Assembly (NCBI RefSeq): GCF_011516635.5
Contig: NZ_CP096255.1
Coordinates: forward strand, 3,222,501 to 3,286,500
Source of the DNA: Bradyrhizobium barranii subsp. apii
GTDB taxonomy: Bacteria; Pseudomonadota; Alphaproteobacteria; Rhizobiales; Xanthobacteraceae
Direction of reading: 5' to 3'
DNA length: 64,000 bases
Each line of letters opens with the position of its first letter. The stretch's first letter is position 1. Shown here piece by piece: positions 1-7,638 of the stretch. The notes beneath the pieces are model-generated. The model ran no database searches and had not been told where the DNA came from. It saw only the letters and a program-made list of their open reading frames with translations. The position numbers and the translations under genes are program-made.

Positions 1-714
1 CTGCCGGCGCAGCGCCTGCGAGATGCCGGAGACGCGGCTCTCGACGATGCGTTCTTCGAGCCGCTGCTCGGGGAAGCCGATATGCAGATGCAGGCAGCGC
101 CGCTTCAGGGCGTCGCCGAGGTCACGCTCGCTGTTCGAGGTGAGGATCACCGTCGGCGGCGTGATCGCCGCGACCGTGCCGAGCTCCGGGATCGTGACCT
201 GGAAATCGGAGAGGATTTCCAGCAGCAGCGATTCGAATTCAGCGTCGGACTTGTCGATCTCGTCGATCAGCAGCACGCAGCCGCCCGGCTGCTCCAGCGC
301 CTGGAGCAGTGGCCGCGGCTCGACGAACTCCTTGGAGAAGAACACGTCGCCAAAATCGTGGAGCTGCTCGAGCGCGGCATGCAGCGTCTGCGCGCCGCCG
401 AGGACTTCGCCGAGCTTGTCCTTGAGGATCTGGGTGTAGAGAAGCTGTTTTGCGTATTTCCACTCGTAGAGCGCCTTGGCCTCGTCGAGGCCCTCGTAAC
501 ACTGCAGGCGGATCATCTTCATGCCGCGCCAGGCGGCAATGGCCTTGGCAAGCTCGGTCTTGCCGACGCCCGCGGGGCCTTCGACCAGGATCGGTTTCTC
601 GATCTGCTGCGACAAATAGACGGCGGTCGCGATCTGCCGGCTCGCGATATAGCCCTGCGCGGCGAGGCCGCTCTCCACTGCCTCGATCGAGGTCGAGGCC
701 TTCTGTTCAGCCAC
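1..714 (-). CDS. MoxR-family AAA+ ATPase (3' end outside window)
   Basis: Reads on the minus strand from a GTG at 714 and runs off the window edge, so only the first 238 residues are visible. Walker A GPAGVGKT lies at residues 46-53, Walker B near VLLIDEID, and a sensor-1-like stretch ILTSNSERDLGDALKRR follows. These identify the MoxR subgroup of AAA+ ATPases, chaperone-like enzymes that often work with a VWA-domain partner in assembling or activating other proteins. A GGGAG sits about 8 nt before the GTG. The partner would lie to the left, outside the window. The family call is firm; the client is unknown. Confidence 0.85.
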   Translation of the reverse strand, partial: MAEQKASTSIEAVESGLAAQGYIASRQIATAVYLSQQIEKPILVEGPAGVGKTELAKAIAAWRGMKMIRLQCYEGLDEAKALYEWKYAKQLLYTQILKDKLGEVLGGAQTLHAALEQLHDFGDVFFSKEFVEPRPLLQALEQPGGCVLLIDEIDKSDAEFESLLLEILSDFQVTIPELGTVAAITPPTVILTSNSERDLGDALKRRCLHLHIGFPEQRLEERIVESRVSGISQALRRQ

Positions 715-860
715 GAAAGGGCGCTCCCAAAGGTCTTGCTTGAGGCTTGTTCTGCCTGCGTTCCCGGCAAAGAACAAGCCTCGTTTGGGACGGCCTGACC
801 CGCGCTGAAGGTCGCTTTTTCCGTTCAGCGCAAATACTTAAGCGATGGCTGATCTTTCGG

Positions 861-1058
861 TCAGTGCCGCAGCTCCGGCTTGCGGATGGTCTGCCGGACT
901 TCCGCGCCGCAGTCCGCGCATTCATAGACGAAGTCGATCCTGGCAAGGCCCCAATGCGGTTCGACCTCGCGGACGTACATCGGCAGGAACCCCATGCAGG
1001 CGGGACAAATTACAGGCGCGATCTCGATGTCCTGATGATGCTGTACATAAGCTGGCAT
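861..1058 (-). CDS. Small zinc-ribbon protein
   Basis: A 65-residue protein with two CxxC pairs (CPAC near residue 19 and CADC near residue 48), the spacing of a single zinc ribbon. I chose the ATG at 1058 because AAGGAG lies 8 nt upstream; an in-frame extension to 1133 adds only Arg-rich, unconserved-looking residues. It has no signal peptide or membrane segment. It stands alone between the MoxR gene and the quinone oxidoreductase. The function is unknown; metal binding is inferred from the cysteines. Confidence 0.65.
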   Translation of the reverse strand: MPAYVQHHQDIEIAPVICPACMGFLPMYVREVEPHWGLARIDFVYECADCGAEVRQTIRKPELRH

Positions 1059-1285
1059 CTCGGCTCTCCTTCGCAGGCGACCACCAAACCCCGCGAAAAG
1101 GCTACTGCCGGAACGCGCCGGTGCCGTCATCAACTCTTTCGAACAGAGGCGGAACGGCAGGCGTTTGTCGTTCGCTGTGACATTCTTGTTACGTCTCTGT
1201 ACTGTAACGGGCCGACCGAATTCCTATTTCACAGGCCGATCCGTTTTCCGCGGACCTTCACTGCAACAATAAGGGAGCAACGCCC

Positions 1286-2260
1286 ATGACGCATGCCATT
1301 CGCTTTCACAAGACCGGCGGTCCTGAAGTCCTGGTCTGGGAGGAGGTCAGTGTCGGCAAGCCCGGGCCTGGCGAGGCGCGCATCCGCCACACTGCCGTCG
1401 GTCTCAATTTCGTCGACATCTACAATCGCTCCGGCGTGTATCCGGCACAATTGCCGAGCGGTCTTGGCAGCGAGGCGGCCGGAATCGTCGAGGAAGTCGG
1501 CTCGGGTGTCACCGATCTGCAGCCGGGCGATCGCGTTGCCTATGGTGCCTCGCCGCTCGGTGCCTATTCCGAGGCGCGGCTGATCCCGGCCGACCGGTTG
1601 TTGAAGCTGCCTGATGGTGTCGATGACAAGACCGCGGCGGCCATGATGCTGAAGGGGCTCACCACCCAATACCTGATCCGGCAGACCTATCGCGTGAAGG
1701 CCGGCGACACCATCCTGCTCCATGCCGCGGCCGGCGGCGTCGGTCTGATCCTGAGCCAGTGGGCAAAACATCTCGGCGCGACAGTGATCGGCACCGTCAG
1801 CAGCGACGAGAAGGCAAAGCTCGCCAAGGCACATGGCTGCGATCATGTGATCATCTATTCGCGCGAGGATTTCGTGAAGCGCGTGGACGAGATCACGGGC
1901 GGCAAGAAGGTGCCGGTGGTCTATGATTCCGTCGGCAAGGATACGTTCCTGAAGTCGCTGGATTGTCTTGCGCCGCTCGGTGTTGCCGCGCTGTTCGGTG
2001 CGTCCTCCGGCGCTGTCGAGCCGCTCAACCTTGGTCTGCTCGCGCAGAAGGGCTCGCTCTACGTCACCCGTCCGACGCTGTTCACCTACGCTGCCAAGCG
2101 CGAGGCCCTGGTCGCGATGGCGAACGAGCTGTTCGACGTCGTGAAGTCCGGCGCGGTCAAGATCGAGGTGCACCAGACCTATCCGTTGAAGGACGCCGCC
2201 AAGGCGCATGCCGATCTCGCCGCGCGCAAGACCACGGGCTCGACCGTCCTCACGGTGTGA
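1286..2260 (+). CDS. NADPH:quinone oxidoreductase (zeta-crystallin type)
   Basis: A 324-residue MDR-superfamily protein without the catalytic zinc ligands, of usual length for the zeta-crystallin group. The N-terminal GroES-like domain includes the GSEAAGIVEEVG stretch, and the Rossmann fold carries HAAAGGVG near residue 147. The enzyme should reduce quinones or other alpha,beta-unsaturated carbonyls with NADPH in the cytosol. AGGGAG lies before the ATG. It appears monocistronic. The exact substrate cannot be read from sequence, and crotonyl-CoA-type reductases are a less likely alternative. Confidence 0.88.
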   Translation: MTHAIRFHKTGGPEVLVWEEVSVGKPGPGEARIRHTAVGLNFVDIYNRSGVYPAQLPSGLGSEAAGIVEEVGSGVTDLQPGDRVAYGASPLGAYSEARLIPADRLLKLPDGVDDKTAAAMMLKGLTTQYLIRQTYRVKAGDTILLHAAAGGVGLILSQWAKHLGATVIGTVSSDEKAKLAKAHGCDHVIIYSREDFVKRVDEITGGKKVPVVYDSVGKDTFLKSLDCLAPLGVAALFGASSGAVEPLNLGLLAQKGSLYVTRPTLFTYAAKREALVAMANELFDVVKSGAVKIEVHQTYPLKDAAKAHADLAARKTTGSTVLTV

Positions 2261-2299
2261 TCGCCAGCCGGGCAGTGACGCAGGCCGTTTGGGCCTGCG

Positions 2300-2548
2300 T
2301 CACGTCTTCTCGTGCTTGCGCAGGTCGTGGGCGTGATCGAGACGGATCGCCTGGAGGTCGACTTCTTCAGGCGGAACCTGGGGGAGGGCGGCCTCGGTCA
2401 GGATGGCCTCGGTCACGTCCTCGACCGCATTCTCCGCGATTTCGTGGATGAACGAGATGTTTCGATATTCACCCGAAGCGACGCGGGAGATGACCTCGCG
2501 CCTTGTGATTTCGGGATCGACGACGCGCCTCGCGTCCGCGCCGCCCAT
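2300..2548 (-). CDS. Small conserved hypothetical protein, probably frameshifted at its start
   Basis: The open frame gives 82 residues beginning with an ATG at 2548, but a better 5' end exists in another frame. An ATG at 2576 opens MQYFVVMIDYGRRGREA, and removing one C near 2525 joins it to VVDPEITRREVISRV in the annotated frame. The joined protein would be about 91 residues, soluble, with an acidic middle. I do not recognise a function. The gene lies immediately downstream of, and codirectional with, the S24 repressor gene, and operator-like repeats lie between them. Either the frameshift is real and the protein starts internally, or it is a sequencing error. Confidence 0.5.
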   Translation of the reverse strand: MGGADARRVVDPEITRREVISRVASGEYRNISFIHEIAENAVEDVTEAILTEAALPQVPPEEVDLQAIRLDHAHDLRKHEKT

Positions 2549-2619
2549 AGTCGATCATCACGACGAAATACTGCATGAAACGATCCTGCCGCGCCCCGTA
2601 GCCGGGAGCGCGACAGAGT

Positions 2620-2669
2620 GTTTCCGAAAAACAGAATTAAGTCAAGGATGATTTCCAAAAATCGGAAAT
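2620..2669. promoter_or_regulatory. Two operator-like imperfect palindromes between repressor and small gene
   Basis: Two similar 15-nt words, TTCCGAAAAACAGAA (about 2623-2637) and TTCCAAAAATCGGAA (about 2653-2667), lie between the stop of the S24 regulator gene and the start of the downstream minus-strand small gene. They resemble the perfect palindrome found upstream of the regulator itself (3324-3336), so the regulator may control both promoters. The second also has ATTTCC/GGAAAT arms and could instead be a weak terminator hairpin. Confidence 0.35.
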
Positions 2670-2675
2670 CGACCT

Positions 2676-3284
2676 TTATTTGCTCTTCTTGCGAGGGCGT
2701 GCCGACTTGGCGCGCAGCCGCTCGAGTTGACCCTTGGGCATGGACAGGCAGATCTCGCCGACCCACTCGAGCTTGACGCCGACGATCGGCTTGGCGTTGA
2801 AGCTGTTGAGATTGACGACGGAGGGAGTTTTCCCGCGTTCGATGGTCTTCAAATAGCGTTCACCGGTCTTGAGCCGGACCACGGCCTCTTCACCGTAGAA
2901 GCTCGACAGCGGATGGCGCTGGTCCTTGTAGACGACGATCACGTCGCCGCTCTCGTATTTGGGCAGCATCGAATCGCCAACAATCTCGAAGGCGACGGTC
3001 TCTTCCATGATCGGGAACGGCAGCGCGATATCGCCGAGGCCTTCCGGGGGAACCTGTTCATAATCGGGCTCGATCACCGCGCCGGCCCCGACGCGGCCCA
3101 TGATCGGCGCGAGATTGAGCTCGAGATATTCCATGATCGGAATGATTTCGGACGCCTTCACCAGGCGCTCGCCGCCCAGGATCTCCGACACCGCGCCGGG
3201 CCGCACGCCCATGGCCGCCGCCAGGCCGCCCTTGCTTTTGCCCGTCTTCTCCAGGCCCCGCTCGATCATTGCAACGTCCAACAT
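2676..3284 (-). CDS. XRE-type HTH repressor with S24/LexA-like C-terminal domain
   Basis: A 202-residue protein. Residues 1-55 form an XRE helix-turn-helix (KSKGGLAAAMGVRPGAVSEILGG). Residues about 95-195 form an S24 peptidase fold with the serine in VGDSMLPKYESGD and the lysine in VVRLKTGERYLK, as in LexA and CI-type repressors that self-cleave. The ATG at 3284 has GAGGG upstream; a longer frame to 3440 crosses the AT-rich promoter and is rejected. An inverted repeat 40 nt upstream suggests autoregulation. Such proteins often control stress or prophage genes; no phage genes adjoin it here. Confidence 0.85.
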   Translation of the reverse strand: MLDVAMIERGLEKTGKSKGGLAAAMGVRPGAVSEILGGERLVKASEIIPIMEYLELNLAPIMGRVGAGAVIEPDYEQVPPEGLGDIALPFPIMEETVAFEIVGDSMLPKYESGDVIVVYKDQRHPLSSFYGEEAVVRLKTGERYLKTIERGKTPSVVNLNSFNAKPIVGVKLEWVGEICLSMPKGQLERLRAKSARPRKKSK

Positions 3285-3323
3285 GGTGATTCCCTCGATT
3301 GCCCATCGTCCCGCCTCTTGTAA

Positions 3324-3336
3324 TCCGAAATTCGGA
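3324..3336. promoter_or_regulatory. Palindromic operator candidate for the S24 repressor
   Basis: TCCGAA-A-TTCGGA is a perfect inverted repeat with a 1-nt centre, in an AT-rich stretch 40 nt upstream of the repressor start. A partial repeat of the half-site, TTCGGAATAACGGAA, follows at 3381-3395, close to the divergent GcrA-like gene. The position between divergent genes fits an operator for autoregulation. Confidence 0.45.
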
Positions 3337-3451
3337 ATTGATGCAATTATGAATATCAGAATTGTCGCCTTGACAGTTGCTTCGGAATAACGGAATGTAG
3401 GCGCCGCCTCGCGATCGAACGATCGGAGGAGGCGCATCACAGGACAGCAGC

Positions 3452-3982
3452 ATGGAACCGGGTCATTGGCCGTCGGAGCACTCCGACGCGCTTCGCGACT
3501 ATTTTCTCAAGGGAATGTCTTATGCGGAGATCGGAAGACAGATAAACGGAAGGTTTGGAACGGCTTACGCACGCAACGCGGTGGCCGGCCGCGCCAAGCG
3601 GCTTGGACTCGCGGCACCGGCGCGGATGACGAGTCCATCGATCGTGCCGTCCTTGCCGTCAGGAGCCTGTCTCATCGGGCCGCCCCGTGCGGCGGTGCCG
3701 AACCTGAACTTGCCACCGAAATCCGCAATGAAGCCCGCGCGTGTCAAGTTGCGCTGTGTCGGCGTCCAGCCCCGCTTGGTCGCGCTAGGCGAACTCGGGC
3801 GCGACGACTGCCGCTATCCCTATGGTGGCGACAAGGACGGGGAGGGGATCGCCTTCTGCGGCCATCCGCGCCAGCCGGGCTTCAGCTATTGCACGCCGCA
3901 TGCTCGCCTGACGCGAAGGTCTGACGCCGCGTCCGCTCGCGCCGCCGGTCCCGTCGTCTTGAGGCTGATCTCAGCCGCCTGA
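3452..3982 (+). CDS. GcrA-family cell-cycle regulator homologue
   Basis: A 176-residue protein. The N-terminal helix-turn-helix (WPSEHSDALRDYFLKGMSY then ARNAVAGRAKRLGL) matches GcrA, which binds methylated GANTC sites and sigma-70 in alphaproteobacteria. The C-terminus has the GcrA-typical cysteine/histidine cluster CRYPYG...FCGHP...YCTPHARL. It is divergent from canonical GcrA in its middle, Pro-rich part, so it is probably a paralogue rather than the master regulator. It is divergently transcribed from the S24 repressor and followed by a DUF6456-like gene. Confidence 0.7.
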   Translation: MEPGHWPSEHSDALRDYFLKGMSYAEIGRQINGRFGTAYARNAVAGRAKRLGLAAPARMTSPSIVPSLPSGACLIGPPRAAVPNLNLPPKSAMKPARVKLRCVGVQPRLVALGELGRDDCRYPYGGDKDGEGIAFCGHPRQPGFSYCTPHARLTRRSDAASARAAGPVVLRLISAA

Positions 3983-4021
3983 CGGGACCACTATCCATCC
4001 AATTTTGCGAGGAGTATCCGA

Positions 4022-4594
4022 GTGGCAGGTGCACGACGCAACAAGTCCTACAGATTGACTGGAATCTACGATCGGCGCTCGCGCGAGGTGCCGTTCAATG
4101 CAGAGGTGGCGGAGGTCGAGGTCGACAATCCGCTGGCGCTCGATGCCGGCGAGAAGATCGTCGCCGTCCGCTCGATCCGCGGCGATCCGCTCGGCCGGTT
4201 GCACGCGCATCATCAGATCGACGAGGCGCAGTATCGCGGCGGGCACGCCTTCCAGAACGACTGGGAGAGGGCGGAGCGCGGGCCCCAGGCGGTGGACCCG
4301 ACGCGCGAATATGTCGATGGCACGCGCTCGCGCGAGCCCGTCACCGAGGACCAGCGCCAGGCTGTGCTGCGCCTCAACCGGGTCGAGCGCGAACTCGGTA
4401 CCGACGGCGCCGCGCTGGTGCACGACGTCCTGGTGCTGGGGCTGACCATGGATCAGATCGGGGAGCGGCGCGCTGTTCGTACCCAGCGCTGGAACGACTA
4501 TTTCGCGCGGCGCTTTCGCGAATGCCTGGACCGACTGGCGCTGATCTACGGCTTTGCGACGGAAGGCCGGGCTCGGCGCGCCAAGCAGCGTTGA
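4022..4594 (+). CDS. DUF6456-like hypothetical protein
   Basis: A 190-residue basic, soluble protein starting at a GTG with GAGGAG 7 nt upstream. The central stretch QYRGGHAFQNDWERAERG and the helical C-terminal half ending in a possible recognition segment (LTMDQIGERRAVRTQRW) resemble the DUF6456 domain of alphaproteobacterial HTH proteins. It starts 39 nt after the GcrA-like gene and is probably in the same operon, which suggests a DNA-binding or phage-derived role. The function is unknown. Confidence 0.55.
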   Translation: MAGARRNKSYRLTGIYDRRSREVPFNAEVAEVEVDNPLALDAGEKIVAVRSIRGDPLGRLHAHHQIDEAQYRGGHAFQNDWERAERGPQAVDPTREYVDGTRSREPVTEDQRQAVLRLNRVERELGTDGAALVHDVLVLGLTMDQIGERRAVRTQRWNDYFARRFRECLDRLALIYGFATEGRARRAKQR

Positions 4595-4644
4595 GAGTAG
4601 TGGTGCGCCTGCGGGTCTCGCCGCAGGCGCGCCCGGGCCGCTTG

Positions 4645-5001
4645 TTACGGATGCGGCACGATCTGGTAAGGCGTCGTGTAGGGCTCGACACGGAGAGACG
4701 CGTTGGCCAAGAGCCCGATCTTCGCGGTCGGCGCCTGTTGCAATTCACCGTTCGGGCCGCGATGCACGTTGTACTGCCAGACCGTGAGATCGCCCTTCTG
4801 CGCCAGCGCGTGCGCAACCGCGCTCGCATCATTGCCGCCGAGCGCCTGGAGCTCCTCCGCCGACAATCCGACGACGATTTCGTCCTTGATGGTGACGATC
4901 TTGAACAGATTCATCCTGGTCTCCTGCGCCCATGCGCCTGGTATCGAGAAAGTGAGAAGCGCGACGGCGCCGCCCTTGATGAGATCGCAGCGGGAAAGCA
5001 T
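4645..5001 (-). CDS. Small exported hypothetical protein
   Basis: A 118-residue protein with a Sec-type signal peptide (hydrophobic GGAVALLTFSIPGAWA, likely cut after AWA near residue 25). The mature part is polar and lacks cysteines. An alternative ATG at 4914 (MNLFKIVTIKDE) has GGAGACCAGG directly upstream and would give an 89-residue cytosolic form. Because the upstream segment makes a convincing signal peptide, I favour the long form. I recognise no family. Confidence 0.5.
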   Translation of the reverse strand: MLSRCDLIKGGAVALLTFSIPGAWAQETRMNLFKIVTIKDEIVVGLSAEELQALGGNDASAVAHALAQKGDLTVWQYNVHRGPNGELQQAPTAKIGLLANASLRVEPYTTPYQIVPHP

Positions 5002-5681
5002 GCTGTCGTCCTTTGGTGCTGAGGCGCGCCCGAATCGAGAAGTCCGTCAGCCATGGCGCCCGTGGTCCGCGTGGCCGCATCGCAACCGCTTGGTCGTTCA
5101 ACCTTGAGCGACGGTTCATTGGCGGAGATATCTTCGAACCGATGAACCCTGGTGCGGGGAACCGCGTCCAAGCCGAGCAGCTCAAGGGGGGCTTCACTGG
5201 CAAACGGATCAAGACGCTGCAGGCCGGCTGCGCGGCTCGACGTTCATTTCGCCGACGATACAACCGCCGAGGTCGGACTCAACAATTACGTGTATACGCC
5301 GAGGAAACTTTAATCTGGCCTCGTTCACACCGGAAACACGGCGAAACGCCGCACCGATTGACAGCGACCGAGGCCGTGTGCGTGAGTGATGCCGCTTCTT
5401 GACGCAGGTGGGTGACGACGGTCCATATTCCTGTTATCCGGAATTGCCGTGCTGCGATGCGGACGAAGCATCGCTACGGCGACGGTTGGGCTTGCCGGAA
5501 GGGTTGTTTCTTGACATAATTGCAACCTGTTCGGTTGAGCCAGTATATGGTTCAGCGTGTTAACCCACCGGGGGCCCCGGCCGAGATCTCAGGGTCACCA
5601 TGGCGTCCGGTCATGGTGTTCGGTTCTCGAGCGAGACCTCGGCGTCTGATCACGAGGGCCGATGCTTGTCATAGGTGCGAG
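5002..5681. other. Gene-poor stretch
   Basis: No convincing coding region, RNA gene or repeat was found here. The open frames on both strands have Arg/Pro-rich, shadow-like translations and no ribosome-binding sites. Confidence 0.5.
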
Positions 5682-5867
5682 ATGAAAAACCTCAATTTCG
5701 CGGCTGAACTGCACCTTAAGCTCGGCGCGCCTGCAAGCAGCACCGTTGAAAGTCTGCGCCTGCTTCGCGCGTTCCTGAAGCTCGGGCCTCGACAGCGTTT
5801 CGAGGTCATCAAGCTGGTCGAAGACCTCGGCACCGAAGAAACCCTTCCCGAGCACCCCCTGTCCTGA
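5682..5867 (+). CDS. Small hypothetical protein
   Basis: A 61-residue protein beginning MKNLNFAAELHLKLGAP, helical and soluble, with a C-terminal acidic stretch. The ATG at 5682 has AGGTG 5-9 nt upstream; the longer open frame to 5520 translates to a Pro/Arg-rich leader and is discarded. It lies about 150 nt before the phasin gene. No family was recognised. Confidence 0.5.
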   Translation: MKNLNFAAELHLKLGAPASSTVESLRLLRAFLKLGPRQRFEVIKLVEDLGTEETLPEHPLS

Positions 5868-6013
5868 CCCCCGGCCGCGCGCCGGCCTTACGCCTCGTCC
5901 CTCGTTTTTCTGCCGGAGCGGACCGCCGGGCGACGTTTGTCCCCCAGTCTGCCGCTGGAATGCGGTCCGGCAAGTGTGGTATTCAGTTGGGAAAAACGGG
6001 GAGGAGTATGACC

Positions 6014-6355
6014 ATGATCGAACCGAAGCTCGAAGTCCCGGCCGAACTGCGCGACCTGGCCGAAAAGACGATCGACCAGGCGGAACAGGCGTTCGGCATG
6101 TTTTTCGAAGCTGCCACCAAGTCGATGACGTCGGTTCCCGGAGCGGGTACCGAAGTGTCCAAGCAGGCGCTCGCGTTCACTGAGCAGAACATGAAGTCGG
6201 CGTTCGAGCACGCGCGCAAGCTCGTGCATGCCACCGACCTTCAGGAAGCGATGCGAATCCAGTCCGACTTCCTGCGCAGCCAGTTCACCAGCGCCGGCGA
6301 CCACATGCGCCAGATGACCGGGAGTTTCATGCAGCCCGGCAAGGGAAAGTCCTGA
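6014..6355 (+). CDS. Phasin family protein
   Basis: A 113-residue helical protein with the phasin signature layout: short N-terminus, MFFEAATKSM, LAFTEQNMKSAFEHARKL, then IQSDFLRSQFTSAGDHM. Phasins coat polyhydroxybutyrate granules and limit their coalescence. The start at 6014 is preferred because GGGGAGGAG lies 7 nt upstream; the in-frame ATG at 6008 is too close to it. It is monocistronic. The length is typical of the short rhizobial phasins. Confidence 0.88.
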   Translation: MIEPKLEVPAELRDLAEKTIDQAEQAFGMFFEAATKSMTSVPGAGTEVSKQALAFTEQNMKSAFEHARKLVHATDLQEAMRIQSDFLRSQFTSAGDHMRQMTGSFMQPGKGKS

Positions 6356-6405
6356 GTTCCGGTGTGCGCCGCGTGCCCGCAAATTGATCCTGCGTGACGC
6401 CGCGC

Positions 6406-6582
6406 TCAGCCGCAGCACGATCCCGGAAATTGCGAGAGATCGATGCGGGCGATGATCGACCGCAGCAGCTTGCGGGTCGCACGATAGAGATACCGCGCGA
6501 ATGCCGGTGTCCTCGCAGCCGGCAGGCCAAGGCTTGCCGTCTCGAGACGTTTCGTATCGAGGCTTTCGATGGAGTGCGACAC
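6406..6582 (-). CDS. Small hypothetical protein with GTG start
   Basis: A 58-residue frame starting at a GTG (6582) with GGAGAGG 4-10 nt upstream. The translation begins SHSIESLDTKRLETASLG, is basic in its middle (YLYRATRKLLRSIIARID) and ends in CCG. Third positions are GC-rich like neighbouring genes, which supports coding. An amphipathic helix may associate with membrane or DNA. No family was recognised. Confidence 0.4.
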   Translation of the reverse strand: MSHSIESLDTKRLETASLGLPAARTPAFARYLYRATRKLLRSIIARIDLSQFPGSCCG

Positions 6583-6659
6583 GTGCCTCTCCGGGATGGT
6601 GAGGCCCTTCCTATCGTCGCCAGTCTAGAGCTGCCTTGATCTGCCGCAAAGGGGCCCGG

Positions 6660-7490
6660 CTAGTAGTCGCCGGGGTTCATGATCATCGGGCTTCTGGTGT
6701 CAGCCGGCGCGAGCGAGCTGCTGGCACTGTCACGCAAGAAGCGGTCGAGTGTCGCCTGGATCTTCTCCTTGACCGCATCGGGACCGCGATCGCTCATCTC
6801 GGTGTGCTGAGCACCGGTATGGACGATGTCGATGCCGCGCGCTTTGGCCTCTTCAGGCGTCGGCAGCACGCCCGGGTCGGTCTGGAAATGCGGATCCTTG
6901 GAGCGGAACGACAGGATCTTCAGGTTGTCGCTGAGCACGAAGGGCACCCGCAGATTGTCGAGCGTGATCACCTTCGACACGATCTCCGGGTGCTGATGGG
7001 CGACATACATCGAGACGTCGCCACCGTTGGAATGGCCGACGAGGGTGATGTGGTCGTAGTCGGTGTTTTCCAGCCGTCGCTTCAGTTCGGCCAGGGCGAA
7101 AAGGATGTTGGCCTCGCAGCGGATATAGACCTCGCGCCGCCCGACATATTGCTGACCGACATGGGTCATCAACGGCGGATCGCTCGGCAGGTCCTGCTGG
7201 ATGCTGGCAACGAGATAACCGCGCGCCGCGAGCACGTTGGCGAGGAAGGAATACTCGGTCGCCTTGACGGTGTTGCCGTTGCTGATGATGGCGAGCGGGA
7301 GCTTCCAGAGCCCGAGATTGGCCTTGGTCTCGTAGTCGCGCCGCACCGCGATCTCGACCGAGATCGGCCGTTGGCGCGAGGCATCGAACAGGGTCAAAAT
7401 CTCATGTCGGATCGCGAACCGGCTGACCACGAAATACTGGCCGACGCCGAGCACGCAGAGAAAGGCCAGGATTGCAAACACCCTCTTCAT
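6660..7490 (-). CDS. Alpha/beta hydrolase, membrane-anchored or exported
   Basis: A 276-residue protein. The first 20 residues (MKRVFAILAFLCVLGVGQYF) form an uncleaved anchor or signal peptide. The nucleophile elbow GHSNGG lies near residue 150, with a late histidine in GAQHTEM, giving an alpha/beta-hydrolase triad. It probably acts in the periplasm on an ester or amide. It is monocistronic; the substrate is unknown. Confidence 0.75.
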   Translation of the reverse strand: MKRVFAILAFLCVLGVGQYFVVSRFAIRHEILTLFDASRQRPISVEIAVRRDYETKANLGLWKLPLAIISNGNTVKATEYSFLANVLAARGYLVASIQQDLPSDPPLMTHVGQQYVGRREVYIRCEANILFALAELKRRLENTDYDHITLVGHSNGGDVSMYVAHQHPEIVSKVITLDNLRVPFVLSDNLKILSFRSKDPHFQTDPGVLPTPEEAKARGIDIVHTGAQHTEMSDRGPDAVKEKIQATLDRFLRDSASSSLAPADTRSPMIMNPGDY

Positions 7491-7638
7491 GGTTCCGCCC
7501 CAATCACTTTCGACTGAAAATGGTCATTGCAAGCCCCCGGATCGAGCGATCGTGAGCAGGTTACGGGATTAAATTTAGGCAAGTCTGTGAGCAAGGCCGC
7601 AAAAGGGCCGCATGCCGGGTGTGCTCAAAGCGCGGCAG

